Positions 44,143 through 54,934 of a stretch of DNA of 64,000 nt are shown piece after piece. The translations under genes were made by a program, and so were the position numbers. Under the pieces are notes generated by a model. It was not told the origin of the DNA. It saw nothing but the letters and a program-made list of their open reading frames with translations, and searched no databases. The DNA comes from Methylococcales bacterium (GTDB taxonomy: Bacteria; Pseudomonadota; Gammaproteobacteria; Methylococcales; Methylomonadaceae). The first letter of the stretch is position 1, and each line of letters opens with the position of its first letter. The DNA lies in NCBI GenBank assembly GCA_026399015.1, contig JAPLRS010000041.1, positions 41,529-105,528 of the forward strand, given 5' to 3'.

Positions 44143-45102
44143 TTATTTACCAAAAAACTGTCCAAAAGCACGACTACCTTTTCCAGTCTTTATTGTCTCT
44201 ATGACTTTTAGCGTTTTAGCATCAATTACCGAAACGGTATTATCAAACCAATTAGCCACATACACATGACGATCATCTGGATGGGTATTAATACCTTCAG
44301 GTTTAGTCCCTACTTCTATTAAACCAATTGTTGTTAATGACTCTGTATCAATCACAGAAACAGAACCATCATCTTGGTTCGTTACAAATAATCTTGAATC
44401 ATTTAAAGCGAGAGCCGTTGCGTAAGGCAAAGTGCTTACTTTTATCGTAGCGATATTCAGCAAACCTCTGGTTTCTAATACAGAAACGTCATCACTTTGT
44501 ACATTTGCGACATAAATTCGCTGACCGCTAGAATCAATGGTAAGCCCAAAAGGATGACTACCCACAAACGTTGTTTTTGTAACCGTTAATGATTCTAAGT
44601 CAATTTTTGAAACCGAATTGCTCAAACGATTAGCCACATACAGCCAATGATTATCCGGACTTACAACTAAGCCAGAGGGTGATTTTCCTACGGCAATGGT
44701 TTTAAGCACTTTTAAACTGCTGGCATCAACCACATCCACATTGTCGTTATACCAATCGGCAACATAAATGCGTTTACCATCTGCACCAACGGCAATACCT
44801 AAAGCCCCTTCGCTAACCGGTACGGTATTAATGACAGTTTGTGATTTAGCATCAATAACCGCAAAACCATGGGCTTCTGGTGTACTGACATAAACTTTAT
44901 CACCACTCGGAGAAACCGCAACACCTGCTGGTTTACCCTGCACATTGACAGTGCCTATCACTTTAGCGGTTTGCGTATCAATAATTGAAACGTTATCGCC
45001 CAACTGATTACTGATATAAGCAAAGGGAGCTGCGTCTACAGTTGCGCAAAAAAAAGTGGTAGCGACTAGCGCCGCTACCACTGGGTATTTATTAAAAAAC
45101 AC
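44143..45102 (-). CDS. Secreted YVTN-type beta-propeller protein
   Basis: 319 aa. Signal peptide at the N-terminus (VVAALVATTFFCATVDA), then seven propeller blades, each with a version of NVSIIDTQTAKVIGTVNVQG, VYVSTPEAHGFAVIDAKS, IYVADWYNDNVDVVD and so on: the YVTN/YVAN repeat. Periplasmic. Such proteins appear beside methanol and alcohol oxidation genes in methylotrophs. It starts at GTG 45102, 11 bp after the MxaD-like gene, so both are one operon. Function in electron transfer or as scaffold is inferred. Confidence 0.85.
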   Translation of the reverse strand: MFFNKYPVVAALVATTFFCATVDAAPFAYISNQLGDNVSIIDTQTAKVIGTVNVQGKPAGVAVSPSGDKVYVSTPEAHGFAVIDAKSQTVINTVPVSEGALGIAVGADGKRIYVADWYNDNVDVVDASSLKVLKTIAVGKSPSGLVVSPDNHWLYVANRLSNSVSKIDLESLTVTKTTFVGSHPFGLTIDSSGQRIYVANVQSDDVSVLETRGLLNIATIKVSTLPYATALALNDSRLFVTNQDDGSVSVIDTESLTTIGLIEVGTKPEGINTHPDDRHVYVANWFDNTVSVIDAKTLKVIETIKTGKGSRAFGQFFGK

Positions 45103-45113
45103 CGACTGAACTC

Positions 45114-45677
45114 TTAGTTTTCAGCAAGTGATTTTAGGTTAAATAAACCTGTTTTTAATACTTCATTAACTGCAGCGTTAGCAGTTTCTTCATTCATTTC
45201 AACTGGTGGATTGTTGTTAGTGTAAGCACGGTAAAAACCTGCTGTCCAAGAAACAACACTTGTTGCACCTTTATCTTCTACTTCGATAGTTGCTGAATAG
45301 TTATCAACAGGTAAAGCAGGTACTTTTTCTTCTACACCAGCATGAACGATTGTTTTTGCAATACTGATATCAGTAATTTTGTAAGCATATGACTTTTTAG
45401 CTTCGTCATATTTTTTTAGTTCTTCAGTGATAGTGCCGCCATCTTTTAAAGTTAAAACGCGTGTTGCACCTTTTTCATTACCACCATTGATAGTTGTACT
45501 AAAAATACCTGGATGCCAAGACATATCACCAAAATTTTTAATTAAATCCCAAACTTTTGCAGCTGGAGCATTAATTGTAATTTGTTCTTCGGCTTTTTGA
45601 CGAACTGGACCGTGCGCATGAGCCACTGCAGTAAATAAAAATAGTAAACCTGCAGTAATAAATGTAACTTTTTTCAT
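45114..45677 (-). CDS. Periplasmic SRPBCC protein, MxaD-like
   Basis: 187 aa from ATG 45677; GGGAG precedes it by about 8 nt, while the in-frame TTG at 45689 overlaps that site. Signal peptide (VTFITAGLLFLFTAVAHA) and an SRPBCC hydrophobic-pocket domain: EEQITINAPAAKVWDLIKNF, DMSWHPGIFSTTINGG, GTITEELKKYDEAKKSYAYK and a last strand TSVVSWTAGFYRAY. MxaD, the periplasmic protein that helps methanol dehydrogenase pass electrons to cytochrome cL, belongs to this family. The link to MxaD is by similarity of fold and secretion; no mxa genes are in the window. Confidence 0.8.
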   Translation of the reverse strand: MKKVTFITAGLLFLFTAVAHAHGPVRQKAEEQITINAPAAKVWDLIKNFGDMSWHPGIFSTTINGGNEKGATRVLTLKDGGTITEELKKYDEAKKSYAYKITDISIAKTIVHAGVEEKVPALPVDNYSATIEVEDKGATSVVSWTAGFYRAYTNNNPPVEMNEETANAAVNEVLKTGLFNLKSLAEN

Positions 45678-45712
45678 TCTAACTCCCAATGTAAACTTAA
45701 AAAAACTTCGGT

Positions 45713-45740
45713 ATTATATGCCAACTGCTTTTCGTTTTAA
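45713..45740 (-). promoter_or_regulatory. Probable promoter of the MxaD-like operon
   Basis: On the minus strand TTAAAA (45740-45735), 16 bp, and TATAAT (45718-45713) lie about 36 nt before the ATG. The -10 is perfect, the -35 weak; the -35 lies directly beside the rnd stop codon. Confidence 0.4.
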
Positions 45741-46895
45741 TTATTTTTCAATTATCGCTAATCGATCTGCCGCTATACCTAGCAATAATTCACCTTTTAT
45801 CAAGCCAACTAATTCTTTACCCGCCATACTGTAACGCCAACCATGTAATAAAGGTAACTCATCATCGTCATTTAATAATAAGTCTTCTAAATCTTTACGC
45901 GTCGCTAAAATACTCGGATTAAGCGCATTCTCTTCGGCACGTACTCGCACCAAGGCCGTTAAAATATCTAAGATCGCTTCTTGTTGCTGCGTTTTTTTAG
46001 CAGAACGATCTTTGTCATTTAATGGTTGGGGAGGACGATTTTTTGCTTCGGTAATTAATTGACATAATTCTTTACCATACCTATTAACTGAGCGCTCGTT
46101 AATACCTCGCACTCGCGCTAGTTCTTGCACATTTTCTGGTTGTAGCTTAGCTAAATCAAATAACAACTCATCACGCAATAACCAACTTTTAGGTCTATCT
46201 TCTGCTTGGGCGATTCTTTCACGCCAGGCAGCCAAACTTTGAATAATGGACAATTGTTTACCAGTTAATTTATTTTTACCTTTAACCCTAAACCAGGCTT
46301 TTTCTGGATCGACTCTGTAATGCTCAGGATTTGATAGATCAGCAAAGTCTTGTATTAACCAATCAATACGCCCTAACTCTGTGAGTTTATCCACCATGAT
46401 TTGATAAATTTTACATAAATAAATCACATCATCCGCAGCATATTCAATTTCTGAGGGTGTTAAGGGGCGCTTGCTCCAATCTGCTCGAGTGTGAGCCTTA
46501 TTTAAATTAATCCCTAAGAAACTAGATACCAACATGGCATAGCCAGGATTATCCTGAAAACCTAATAAGGGTGCAGCCACTTGCGTATCAAATACTGGCG
46601 CAGGTAATTTACCTGTCGCTTGAAAGAAAATCTCTAAATCTTGTCGACAAGAATGGAAAACTTTAACAATGTCAGGATTGTAAATCGCTTCAAATAACTG
46701 ATCCAAATTGGGTAACGCGATAGGATCAACACAAGCAACCCATTCAGGGGTTGCGATTTGTAATAAACAAAATTTAGGGTAATACGTTTTTTCGCGTAAA
46801 AATTCAGTATCCAACGCCAACCAAGACTCTTTTTTAATCTGTTCACACAGCACAGTTAATTGATCGGGGGTGTTTATATATTGTATGGGTGTCAT
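45741..46895 (-). CDS. rnd: Ribonuclease D
   Basis: 3'-5' exoribonuclease of the DEDD family, acting in tRNA 3' maturation. WLALDTEFLREKTYYPKFCL (Asp and Glu), VFHSCRQDLEIFFQATGKLP, and EYAADDVIYLCKIY (Asp) complete the DEDD set. An HRDC domain follows: LAAWRERIAQAEDRPKSWLL, ELARVRGINERSVNRYG. 384 aa, complete. Confidence 0.95.
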   Translation of the reverse strand: MTPIQYINTPDQLTVLCEQIKKESWLALDTEFLREKTYYPKFCLLQIATPEWVACVDPIALPNLDQLFEAIYNPDIVKVFHSCRQDLEIFFQATGKLPAPVFDTQVAAPLLGFQDNPGYAMLVSSFLGINLNKAHTRADWSKRPLTPSEIEYAADDVIYLCKIYQIMVDKLTELGRIDWLIQDFADLSNPEHYRVDPEKAWFRVKGKNKLTGKQLSIIQSLAAWRERIAQAEDRPKSWLLRDELLFDLAKLQPENVQELARVRGINERSVNRYGKELCQLITEAKNRPPQPLNDKDRSAKKTQQQEAILDILTALVRVRAEENALNPSILATRKDLEDLLLNDDDELPLLHGWRYSMAGKELVGLIKGELLLGIAADRLAIIEK

Positions 46896-46983
46896 TAATT
46901 ACACGAGCCGTTATTTAAAATTATCCAAAGACACAGGCAATGGGTTATGTCGAAATCTTATGCGCCGGAGTAACGGCTTTATA

Positions 46984-47838
46984 TCAAAACTCTAATACAT
47001 CTAACCCAGAATTAGTTGCAGATGAACTCTCATCAGTTTGCGGTGCTTGCATCAAGTTAACAAAATCAAATAAGTTTCTATCCACTAATTGTGACGGCGC
47101 TATGTTTTGTAGGCTAGTGAAAATGGTTTCTAAGCGCCCGGGAAATTGTTTATCCCAAGTCGTCAGCATCGTTTTCATGGCTTGTCTTTGCAAATTCTCC
47201 TGCGAACCACATAGGTTACACGGAATAATTGGAAAATCTTTAAAGGCGGCAAAACGCTCTATATCCTTCTCACGGGTGTATGCCAAGGGCCTGATAATAA
47301 TATTTTTTTTATCATCACTTAATAGTTTAGGGGGCATCGCCTTTAGTTTGCCGCCATAAAAGATATTAAGAAAGAAAGTTTCCAAAATATCATCCCGATG
47401 ATGACCTAAAGCAATTTTAGTCACACCATTAGCTTCAGCATATCCATACAAAGTACCGCGACGCAACCGCGAGCATAATCCGCAAGTAGTATTGCCTTCC
47501 GGAATAACCCGCTTAACCACGCTATAGGTATCTTTCTCAATAATATAGTAAGGCACACCGATAGATTCCAAATAAGCAGGTAAAACATGCTCTGGAAATC
47601 CGGGTTGTTTTTGATCCAAATTAACCGCGATAATTTCAAATTTAATAGGCGCGGTTTTCTGTAAATTCATTAAAACATCTAATAAAGTAAAGGAATCTTT
47701 ACCACCAGACAGGCACACCATCACCTTATCGCCGTCTTCGATCATATTATAGTCAGCGATAGCATCGCCCACTGTATGTCTTAAGCGTTTCTGGATTTTA
47801 TTATATTCGTATCGAGCTTTTTGCGTTGAATCTGACAT
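46984..47838 (-). CDS. ttcA: tRNA 2-thiocytidine biosynthesis protein TtcA
   Basis: Iron-sulfur enzyme that thiolates C32 of tRNA. PP-loop [18 protein letters not shown] activates the tRNA base; Fe-S ligands lie in [15 protein letters not shown] and [29 protein letters not shown] is the second conserved block. 284 aa, the normal length. Separated from rnd by 88 bp. Confidence 0.95.
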   Translation of the reverse strand: MSDSTQKARYEYNKIQKRLRHTVGDAIADYNMIEDGDKVMVCLSGGKDSFTLLDVLMNLQKTAPIKFEIIAVNLDQKQPGFPEHVLPAYLESIGVPYYIIEKDTYSVVKRVIPEGNTTCGLCSRLRRGTLYGYAEANGVTKIALGHHRDDILETFFLNIFYGGKLKAMPPKLLSDDKKNIIIRPLAYTREKDIERFAAFKDFPIIPCNLCGSQENLQRQAMKTMLTTWDKQFPGRLETIFTSLQNIAPSQLVDRNLFDFVNLMQAPQTDESSSATNSGLDVLEF

Positions 47839-47878
47839 GGTCAGAATAATTTTGAATGATATAAGAGGAAAGGAATCC

Positions 47879-47901
47879 GAGGCCTATTAATAATAGGCCT
47901 C
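47879..47901 (-). terminator. Terminator of the fabA-fabB operon
   Basis: GAGGCCTAT (47879-47887) and ATAGGCCTC (47893-47901) form a perfect 9-bp stem with a 5-nt loop, 11 bp downstream of the fabB stop on the minus strand. The following stretch is pyrimidine-rich rather than a pure U-run. Confidence 0.65.
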
Positions 47902-47912
47902 GACAAGAATTA

Positions 47913-49133
47913 TTAGCCGTTATAACGCTGAAAAACTAAAGTTGCGTTAGTACCACCAAAACCAAAACTGTTAGACATAATAGTGTTTAACGTAATGTTA
48001 TCTTGACGCTCGCGCACTATTGGAATGCCCTCAGCCGCAGGATCAAGCTCAGTAATATTAGCAGATGCACTTAAGAAGTTTTCTTGCATCATGAGTAATG
48101 AGTAAATCGCTTCGTTAACACCAGCAGCGCCTAAAGCGTGACCGGTTAATGATTTAGTAGAACTTACCCACGGCACGTTACCTGCGCCAAAGACTGCACG
48201 TAATGCTTCTAATTCTTTAGTATCACCAACAGGTGTACTAGTACCATGCGCATTAATGTAATCAATTTTACCGTCTACAGTCGCCATGGCTTGTTGCATA
48301 CAACGAATCGCACCTTCGCCAGAAGGTTGTACCATGTCGTAGCCGTCTGATGTAGCACCGTAACCGACTAATTCTGCATAAATCTTAGCGCCACGAGCTT
48401 TAGCATGTTCAAGTTCTTCGATAACTAAAACACCGCCACCACCAGAAATAACAAAACCATCACGCGTTGCATCATAAGCTCTTGATGCCGTTGCTGGAGT
48501 ATCATTATATTTTGATGATAAAGCACCCATCGCATCAAATAAAACCGACATAGTCCAATGTAGTTCTTCACCACCACCGGCGAAGACGACATCTTGTTTG
48601 CCCATTTGAATTAATTCCATGGCATGACCAATACAGTGCGCGCTGGTTGCACAAGCAGAACTAATTGAGTAATTGACACCTTTAATTTTAAAGGGCGTTG
48701 CTAAACAAGCGGTATTAGTGCTCGACATGGTTCTAGGCACCATGTAAGGCCCGACTTTTTTTACGCCTTTTTCACGAAGAATATCAGCCGCGTCAACAAC
48801 ATTAGAAGTTGATGGTCCACCTGATCCCATGACTAATCCGGCTCTGAAGTTAGAAACTTCAGCATCATCTAAACCTGAATCAGCAATCGCTTGTTGCATC
48901 GCAACATAATTGAAAGCAGCTCCATCACCCATAAAGCGTTTAACTTTACGGTCAATGACTTCATCTAAATCAATATTGATAGCGCCATGTACATGACTAC
49001 GAAAACCTAAGTCTGCGTACACTTGAGAAAAACTTAAACCAGAACGACCTTCCTTTAAGGAATCAATCACTTCTGCTGAATTATTACCTATACTTGAAAC
49101 AATACCTAAACCTGTAACTACAACTCTTTTCAT
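47913..49133 (-). CDS. fabB: Beta-ketoacyl-ACP synthase I
   Basis: Condensing enzyme needed to elongate unsaturated acyl chains. [20 protein letters not shown] at the start, the catalytic Cys in [20 protein letters not shown], and the two histidines in [20 protein letters not shown] and [20 protein letters not shown]. 406 aa. Ten bp after fabA, as in the classic fabAB pair. Together they direct anaerobic-type unsaturated fatty acid synthesis. Confidence 0.96.
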   Translation of the reverse strand: MKRVVVTGLGIVSSIGNNSAEVIDSLKEGRSGLSFSQVYADLGFRSHVHGAINIDLDEVIDRKVKRFMGDGAAFNYVAMQQAIADSGLDDAEVSNFRAGLVMGSGGPSTSNVVDAADILREKGVKKVGPYMVPRTMSSTNTACLATPFKIKGVNYSISSACATSAHCIGHAMELIQMGKQDVVFAGGGEELHWTMSVLFDAMGALSSKYNDTPATASRAYDATRDGFVISGGGGVLVIEELEHAKARGAKIYAELVGYGATSDGYDMVQPSGEGAIRCMQQAMATVDGKIDYINAHGTSTPVGDTKELEALRAVFGAGNVPWVSSTKSLTGHALGAAGVNEAIYSLLMMQENFLSASANITELDPAAEGIPIVRERQDNITLNTIMSNSFGFGGTNATLVFQRYNG

Positions 49134-49143
49134 TACTGTGATC

Positions 49144-49659
49144 CTAAAAATCTGCTGTAGATGTAAACAAACCTACTCGAAGATCTGTTGCTTCGTAGAT
49201 TACCTTACCATCAACTTCCATAGTAGCATCCGCAATGCCCATCACGAGTTTACGCATAATTAAGCGTTTTAAATTGATTCGATAAGTTACTTTTTTAGCA
49301 GTAGGTAGTACTTGACCGGTGAATTTGACTTCGCCAACGCCTAAAGCGCGACCTTTACCTGGACCACCCATCCAGCATAAATAAAATCCGACTAATTGCC
49401 ACATGGCATCTAGTCCTAAACAACCTGGCATAACTGGATCACCTTGGAAGTGACAATCAAAGAACCATAAATCAGGAGTTATATCGAGTTCTGCAACAAT
49501 CTCGCCCTTACCGTATGTGCCACCTTCGTCTGAGATATACGTGATACGATCCATCATCAGCATATTGGGTAAGGGTAATTGCGCGTTCTTTGGTCCATAT
49601 AGCTCACCCCTGCCGGACTGTAATAGCTCTTCGCGCGTAAAACTATGCTGTTTCTGCAT
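49144..49659 (-). CDS. fabA: 3-hydroxydecanoyl-ACP dehydratase / isomerase
   Basis: Introduces the cis double bond at C10 for unsaturated fatty acids. [20 protein letters not shown] carries the catalytic His and Asp set; [20 protein letters not shown] is also typical. 171 aa. First gene of the fabAB operon. The 205-bp region upstream (49660-49865) has no ORF and I could not assign a FabR or FadR site. Confidence 0.96.
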   Translation of the reverse strand: MQKQHSFTREELLQSGRGELYGPKNAQLPLPNMLMMDRITYISDEGGTYGKGEIVAELDITPDLWFFDCHFQGDPVMPGCLGLDAMWQLVGFYLCWMGGPGKGRALGVGEVKFTGQVLPTAKKVTYRINLKRLIMRKLVMGIADATMEVDGKVIYEATDLRVGLFTSTADF

Positions 49660-49865
49660 TTTTATCGTATACCTTAGTAATTATTATTGTTATAAGTCCA
49701 TATTATCTAACAGACACTAAAAAAAATCAGCTCAATTTTTAATGCGTTTTCATATCAAATAAAAATCTTACCAATTTTAATGGTTTTAACCACAGTAGCT
49801 TATGGCTATCTCTGCATAATTAACCGACTATTAGTCGTAAAATGAAGCAACTAAGTCATGTTAAC

Positions 49866-50912
49866 TTACTGATAACGCGACTTAATAGCCTGAGCCAACT
49901 GATGGACGGCCATGGCATATTTGTTACTGTTATTATATTTTTTAATCACTTTAAAGTTAGGGTAGGTTTGCCAAAACTCATTACCCTCATAAGTGCTTAA
50001 CTCTATCGCTGCAGGATCTTTCGCATCAGCGACTCGTTTAGTAACCGGTTTATGTAACTGCCAACCACTTTTAGAAAAATAATGCGCCACACTACCCACT
50101 GCATCATGTGGATGCCATAAATCACGCTTGCCATCCTTATTAAAGTCTACGGCTAGCGTTTTAAAATTACTGGGCATAAATTGACCATAACCCATTGCTC
50201 CTGCCCATGATCCTTGTGGTTGCAATGGATCAAAATGCTCATCTCTAGCCATAAGCAAAAAGCTCTCAAGCTCTGACATAAAATACTTAGAGCGTCTTTG
50301 GGTATCAAAAGATAAGGTTGTTAAGGCATCAAAAATCCGCGTCTTTCCAAAGTTTCTGCCAAAATAAGTTTCAACACCAATAATTCCAACTATGTACTCG
50401 GGGTCCACACCATAAACTAAACTAGCTTGTTGAATAGTCGACGCATTATTGCGCCAAAATTCTACGCCATTGTTAATATGATCATCGGTCAAGAATTTAT
50501 TACGATAACGCGTCCAACTACCTATACTTGGTTTTGTAGGTCCTGTTGTTGGCTCTGGCGTTTCTAATTTAATAACATAATCTAATCGACTTGCTCTAGA
50601 AAACAAGCCATTTAAATAAGTTTCTGAAAATCGATGCTGATGCACCATATGCTTAATAAACTTTAATAGATCAGGTGAATGTGCATATGCGCCTGTTAAA
50701 ACAAATGCTTCATACTTAGACGAATAAGGTGGCTTCCCAGTTTGACTTGGCTGATCTACTACATCACCCGGATATTGCACTACCGGTGACTTTATTGGCT
50801 GGACGATATTAGTCATACCTACAGGTGTCTGCACTGCTTTTTCACTTGCACAAGCTGTTAACAAGACAATAAAAAAGCCTTTAATTACAGTTTCACAAAC
50901 TAAATGGGTCAT
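49866..50912 (-). CDS. mltB: Membrane-bound lytic murein transglycosylase B
   Basis: Outer-membrane lipoprotein that cleaves peptidoglycan to 1,6-anhydro-muropeptides. From ATG 50912 (AGAGAAA upstream) the N-terminus has a signal peptide with lipobox LTAC; an in-frame TTG at 50945 would spoil it. Catalytic Glu in YIVGIIGVETYFGRNFGKTR; GSWAGAMGYGQFMPSNFKTL is the SLT_2 core and RDLWHPHDAVGSVAHYFSKS follows. Divergent from ampD, which acts on the products of this enzyme. Confidence 0.92.
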   Translation of the reverse strand: MTHLVCETVIKGFFIVLLTACASEKAVQTPVGMTNIVQPIKSPVVQYPGDVVDQPSQTGKPPYSSKYEAFVLTGAYAHSPDLLKFIKHMVHQHRFSETYLNGLFSRASRLDYVIKLETPEPTTGPTKPSIGSWTRYRNKFLTDDHINNGVEFWRNNASTIQQASLVYGVDPEYIVGIIGVETYFGRNFGKTRIFDALTTLSFDTQRRSKYFMSELESFLLMARDEHFDPLQPQGSWAGAMGYGQFMPSNFKTLAVDFNKDGKRDLWHPHDAVGSVAHYFSKSGWQLHKPVTKRVADAKDPAAIELSTYEGNEFWQTYPNFKVIKKYNNSNKYAMAVHQLAQAIKSRYQ

Positions 50913-51092
50913 AAATTTTCTCTGTGTACTCAACTTAATGAGCAATAAGATTCAAGAACAAGAGCGTTCTTTAAATCAAGCATTGTGGGTAAATTAATAA
51001 ATGATTATGATTTAACACTAAAACTAAGCGATTAAGATTATTTTATCGCAGAACTATCAAATTTGTTTGTGGTTTAACTGAAATTAAAGACT

Positions 51093-51623
51093 ATGCATAT
51101 TCACCAACACTGGCTGACCGATATCACCTTAAATCCCTCGCCAAATTATGACGATAGAGCCAATGAATCTGATATATCGTTGATTGTGATTCACTGTATA
51201 AGCCTACCGCCGAATGAATTTAATACGCCTTATATTGATCAATTATTCTGCAACCAACTTAAGCCAGATGACCACCCTTACTTTAAGGATATATACCAAC
51301 TTAAAGTTTCCGCGCACTTGGTTATCAAACGTGATGGCAGTTGCGTGCAATACGTTCCTTTTAATAAACGCGCTTGGCATGCGGGCGCGTCAAGCTATCA
51401 AGGCAGAGAACGCTGTAATGATTTTTCTATCGGTATTGAACTAGAAGGTTCCGAAACCATTCTTTATACAGACGCACAATACGAACAACTAAATAAAATA
51501 GTAACGCTACTACTAGCGCATTATCCAACGCTATCAAAGCAAGATATTACGGGGCATAGTGACATTGCACCCGGCCGAAAAACAGATCCAGGTGCAACAT
51601 TTGACTGGCAACGCTTAAAATAA
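51093..51623 (+). CDS. ampD: 1,6-anhydro-N-acetylmuramyl-L-alanine amidase AmpD
   Basis: Cytoplasmic zinc amidase of peptidoglycan recycling. ISLIVIHCISLPPNEFNTPY has the first zinc His; RAWHAGASSYQGRERCNDFS the second conserved His region, and ITGHSDIAPGRKTDPGATFD the last His and Asp ligands. 176 aa. In many Gram-negatives AmpD also sets beta-lactamase expression through AmpR; no ampC/ampR is in the window. Confidence 0.95.
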   Translation: MHIHQHWLTDITLNPSPNYDDRANESDISLIVIHCISLPPNEFNTPYIDQLFCNQLKPDDHPYFKDIYQLKVSAHLVIKRDGSCVQYVPFNKRAWHAGASSYQGRERCNDFSIGIELEGSETILYTDAQYEQLNKIVTLLLAHYPTLSKQDITGHSDIAPGRKTDPGATFDWQRLK

Positions 51624-51633
51624 GCTTTGCTGA

Positions 51634-52122
51634 TTACTCAGGCTGTTTTGAACCCACTAAATCAAAAGATTCCAGTAACATTAATACAACGCCCAGCGTA
51701 ATAGCCGAATCCGCAATATTAAAAGCTGGCCAATGCCAAGTTTGATAATAAACATCTAAGAAATCTATAACATAGCCATAGGCTAGGCGATCAATCAAAT
51801 TACCAATTGCTCCGCCCAATACCAAAGAGAGAGCAACGGCCAACCAAGTTTCATGCTGTTTTAAACGCGCTAACCATACAGTGATAACAATGCTAATAAC
51901 AACCGCTAAACCTGCAAAAAACCAGCGTTGCCAGCCACCCGCTTCACTTAAAAAACTAAAAGCCGCACCTGTATTACGTACATACGTTAAATTAAAATAG
52001 GGCACTAACGGAATGGACTGGTAAAGCTGCATTGAGCTGTCCACAGCCCATTTACTCGCTTGATCTAAAACCACAGCTAATAAAGATAACGCTAACCACT
52101 TCAACATTTTTAAATTATGCAT
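51634..52122 (-). CDS. lspA: Signal peptidase II (prolipoprotein)
   Basis: Membrane aspartyl protease that removes lipoprotein signal peptides. Four membrane segments; the catalytic aspartates lie in [20 protein letters not shown] and [11 protein letters not shown]. 162 aa from ATG 52122, which overlaps the ileS end by 8 bp. A longer frame to 52230 only reads through the ileS tail in another frame. Order ribF-ileS-lspA is classic in gammaproteobacteria. Confidence 0.95.
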   Translation of the reverse strand: MHNLKMLKWLALSLLAVVLDQASKWAVDSSMQLYQSIPLVPYFNLTYVRNTGAAFSFLSEAGGWQRWFFAGLAVVISIVITVWLARLKQHETWLAVALSLVLGGAIGNLIDRLAYGYVIDFLDVYYQTWHWPAFNIADSAITLGVVLMLLESFDLVGSKQPE

Positions 52123-54934
52123 AGTGTCTATGCTCACCCTCACCCACAATATTTTCAACACAACGACCACACAACTCTGGATGCTCGGCATGAACGCCAA
52201 CGTCAGGACGCTGATGCCAACAACGCACACACTTATGTTGTTCTGATACTAATACTTTTAATTTAAGCCCATCGACTTCAGTTTGAATTGCATCGACCGG
52301 TGCTTCTTGTTCAGACTTAACAGTCGCTGCGGATGTAATAAAAATAAACTGTAACTCTCCAGATAATTGGCTTAAAGCACTTAAGTATTCGGCATTACCA
52401 TACAACTCAAGTTCTGCATTTAAGGAAGATCCAATATCACCTTTTGCACGACTCTTCTCTAGTTCTTTACTTACCGCCGTTCTAACTGACATTATTTTTT
52501 GCCAGAAATCACGATTTAAAGTCGCACTGTCATCCAATGCGACTAAACCCTCATACCAAGTTTCTAAGAACACAGACTCACTGCGTTCACCTGGAATATA
52601 CTGCCAAATTTCATCAGCCGTATAACTAATAATAGGCGCCAACCAACGCGTTAATGCTTCAACAACATGATACATAGCGGTTTGCGCAGAACGACGCGCC
52701 AAACCATCTGTTTTAGCCGTATATTGACGGTCTTTAACAATATCCAAATAAAAACCACCCAAATCTATTACGCAGAAATGATGAACTTTTTGGAAAATTT
52801 GCTGAAATTGATAAGTTTCATAAGCCGACTTAACTTCTTCTTGTAAGGCAAAGGCTCTATCTAATAACCAACGATCTAAGGCCAATAAATCTTCTGTTGC
52901 CACTAAATCTTGCGCAGGATTAAAATCGTTTATGCTAGACAATAAGAATCGAGCTGTGTTTCTTAAACGTCTATAGCCATCAGAGGTTCGCTCTAGAATT
53001 TCATCAGATACACGCATTTCACTACGATAATCTGCAGAGGCAATCCATAGACGCAACACATCCGCACCTAAGTTTTTCATAACCGCTTGCGGAGGAATCA
53101 CATTACCTTTTGATTTAGACATCTTCTCACCGTTTTTATCAACGGTAAAACCATGGGTTAACACAGCTTTATAGGGTGCCACGTCATGCATCGCCGTCGA
53201 TGCTAATAATGAAGATTGGAACCAACCACGATGCTGATCTGAACCCTCTAAATATAAATCGGCTGGATATCTTAATTGCGCACGTTTAGCCAATACGCAA
53301 GCATGAGTAACCCCAGAGTCAAACCAAACATCTAAGGTATCTGACATTTTTTCGTAATCATCCGCTTCAGCACCCAATAACTCAGCTTTATCTAATTCAA
53401 ACCACGCTTCAATGCCTTTTTCTTCGATGCGTAAAGCCACTACCTCAATTAATTCAGCAGTACGCGGATGCAGTTCACGCGTTTCTTTATGAATAAAGAA
53501 AGTAATTGGCACACCCCAAGTACGTTGACGAGAGATACACCAATCTGGGCGACCTTCTAACATACTTTCAATACGCGCTTGACCCCAATCTGGAATCCAG
53601 TCTACTTTTTTAACTTCGGCTAACGCTAAATCACGTAGATGATTTTTATTCATCGAGATAAACCACTGCGCAGTGGCTCTAAAAATAATCGGAGTTTTAT
53701 GGCGCCAGCAATGCGGATAACTATGCAGAATAGCGTGATGATGCAACAATTTACCTTGAGCTTCTAAAACCTCAAGTACTTTCGCGTTAGCATTAAAAAC
53801 ATGCTGACCCGCAAAAATCTCAGTATTAGCTAGAAACACGCCGTCAGCACCGACTGGATTTTCTACTGGTAAACCATATTTTTGACCCACCACATAATCT
53901 TCTTGGCCATGACCAGGTGCGGTATGGACAGCGCCCGTGCCCGCATCCGTTGTCACATGATCACCTAAGATGATAGGTACTTGGCGGTCATAAAATGGAT
54001 GTTGAACTAATTGATGTTCCCAAACCGAACCAAGCCCATAAGCTAATACATGATAATTTTCTACACCATAACGTAGCATAGCGTCTTTTAATAATGCTTC
54101 TGCAACAACTAAACGCTCTGTTTCAGTTTGTACAACGACATATTCTAATTCTGGATTTAAGGCGACACCCTGATTAGCAGGTAATGTCCAAGGCGTCGTT
54201 GTCCAGATAACAACTGATAATGGCCCATGGCCTTCGTGCTCAGGAGCATGATGACATGAACTTAGAAATTTTGATTCATCCACCACGTTAAATCGCACAT
54301 CAATTGCAGGTGAATGTTTATCTTCATATTCAACTTCTGCTTCTGCTAAAGCTGAACCACAATCTGTACACCAATGCACTGGTTTAGCACCCGCAGTAAT
54401 GTGGCCTTTTTTAGCAATTTGACCTAAAGACCTAACGATGTCGGCTTCAAAACCAAAATCCATTGTTAAATAAGGATTCTGCCAATCACCTAAAATACCT
54501 AAGCGAATAAACGCTTCTTTTTGAATTTCTACTTGTTTAGCCGCATATTCACGGCAAGCTTTACGAAATACTGCTGGAGAAACTTTAACACCGGCTTTAC
54601 CAATTTTCTTTTCTACCATTAACTCAATCGGTAAACCGTGACAATCCCAGCCAGGCACATAAGGCACATCAAAACCACTCAGTGTTTTTGACTTTATGAT
54701 GAAATCTTTTAAGACTTTATTAACAGCATGGCCGATATGAATTTCGCCATTTGCATACGGAGGGCCATCATGCAATATAAAAGGCGGACGCCCTGCAAAA
54801 TTTGATCTGATCTTTTGATACAAACCCGCTTCATTCCATTTCTTTAAGCGTTCTGGTTCACGTTGCGCTAAATTTCCTTTCATTGGAAACTCAGTAGTCG
54901 GTAAATTTAGGGTCTTTTTATAATCTAGAGTCAT
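52115..54934 (-). CDS. ileS: Isoleucyl-tRNA synthetase
   Basis: 939 aa class I synthetase. Rossmann-fold HIGH motif in [20 protein letters not shown], editing domain with [25 protein letters not shown] motif in [19 protein letters not shown], and the C-terminal zinc finger [10 protein letters not shown]...ELCGRC. Complete. Starts 4 bp inside the ribF stop (ATGA) and overlaps lspA, a tight three-gene operon. Confidence 0.97.
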   Translation of the reverse strand: MTLDYKKTLNLPTTEFPMKGNLAQREPERLKKWNEAGLYQKIRSNFAGRPPFILHDGPPYANGEIHIGHAVNKVLKDFIIKSKTLSGFDVPYVPGWDCHGLPIELMVEKKIGKAGVKVSPAVFRKACREYAAKQVEIQKEAFIRLGILGDWQNPYLTMDFGFEADIVRSLGQIAKKGHITAGAKPVHWCTDCGSALAEAEVEYEDKHSPAIDVRFNVVDESKFLSSCHHAPEHEGHGPLSVVIWTTTPWTLPANQGVALNPELEYVVVQTETERLVVAEALLKDAMLRYGVENYHVLAYGLGSVWEHQLVQHPFYDRQVPIILGDHVTTDAGTGAVHTAPGHGQEDYVVGQKYGLPVENPVGADGVFLANTEIFAGQHVFNANAKVLEVLEAQGKLLHHHAILHSYPHCWRHKTPIIFRATAQWFISMNKNHLRDLALAEVKKVDWIPDWGQARIESMLEGRPDWCISRQRTWGVPITFFIHKETRELHPRTAELIEVVALRIEEKGIEAWFELDKAELLGAEADDYEKMSDTLDVWFDSGVTHACVLAKRAQLRYPADLYLEGSDQHRGWFQSSLLASTAMHDVAPYKAVLTHGFTVDKNGEKMSKSKGNVIPPQAVMKNLGADVLRLWIASADYRSEMRVSDEILERTSDGYRRLRNTARFLLSSINDFNPAQDLVATEDLLALDRWLLDRAFALQEEVKSAYETYQFQQIFQKVHHFCVIDLGGFYLDIVKDRQYTAKTDGLARRSAQTAMYHVVEALTRWLAPIISYTADEIWQYIPGERSESVFLETWYEGLVALDDSATLNRDFWQKIMSVRTAVSKELEKSRAKGDIGSSLNAELELYGNAEYLSALSQLSGELQFIFITSAATVKSEQEAPVDAIQTEVDGLKLKVLVSEQHKCVRCWHQRPDVGVHAEHPELCGRCVENIVGEGEHRHYA

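Noticed and set aside
46940..47359. 139-aa plus-strand ORF
   Set aside because: Antisense to ttcA, which has clear family motifs; the reading has no recognisable domain.
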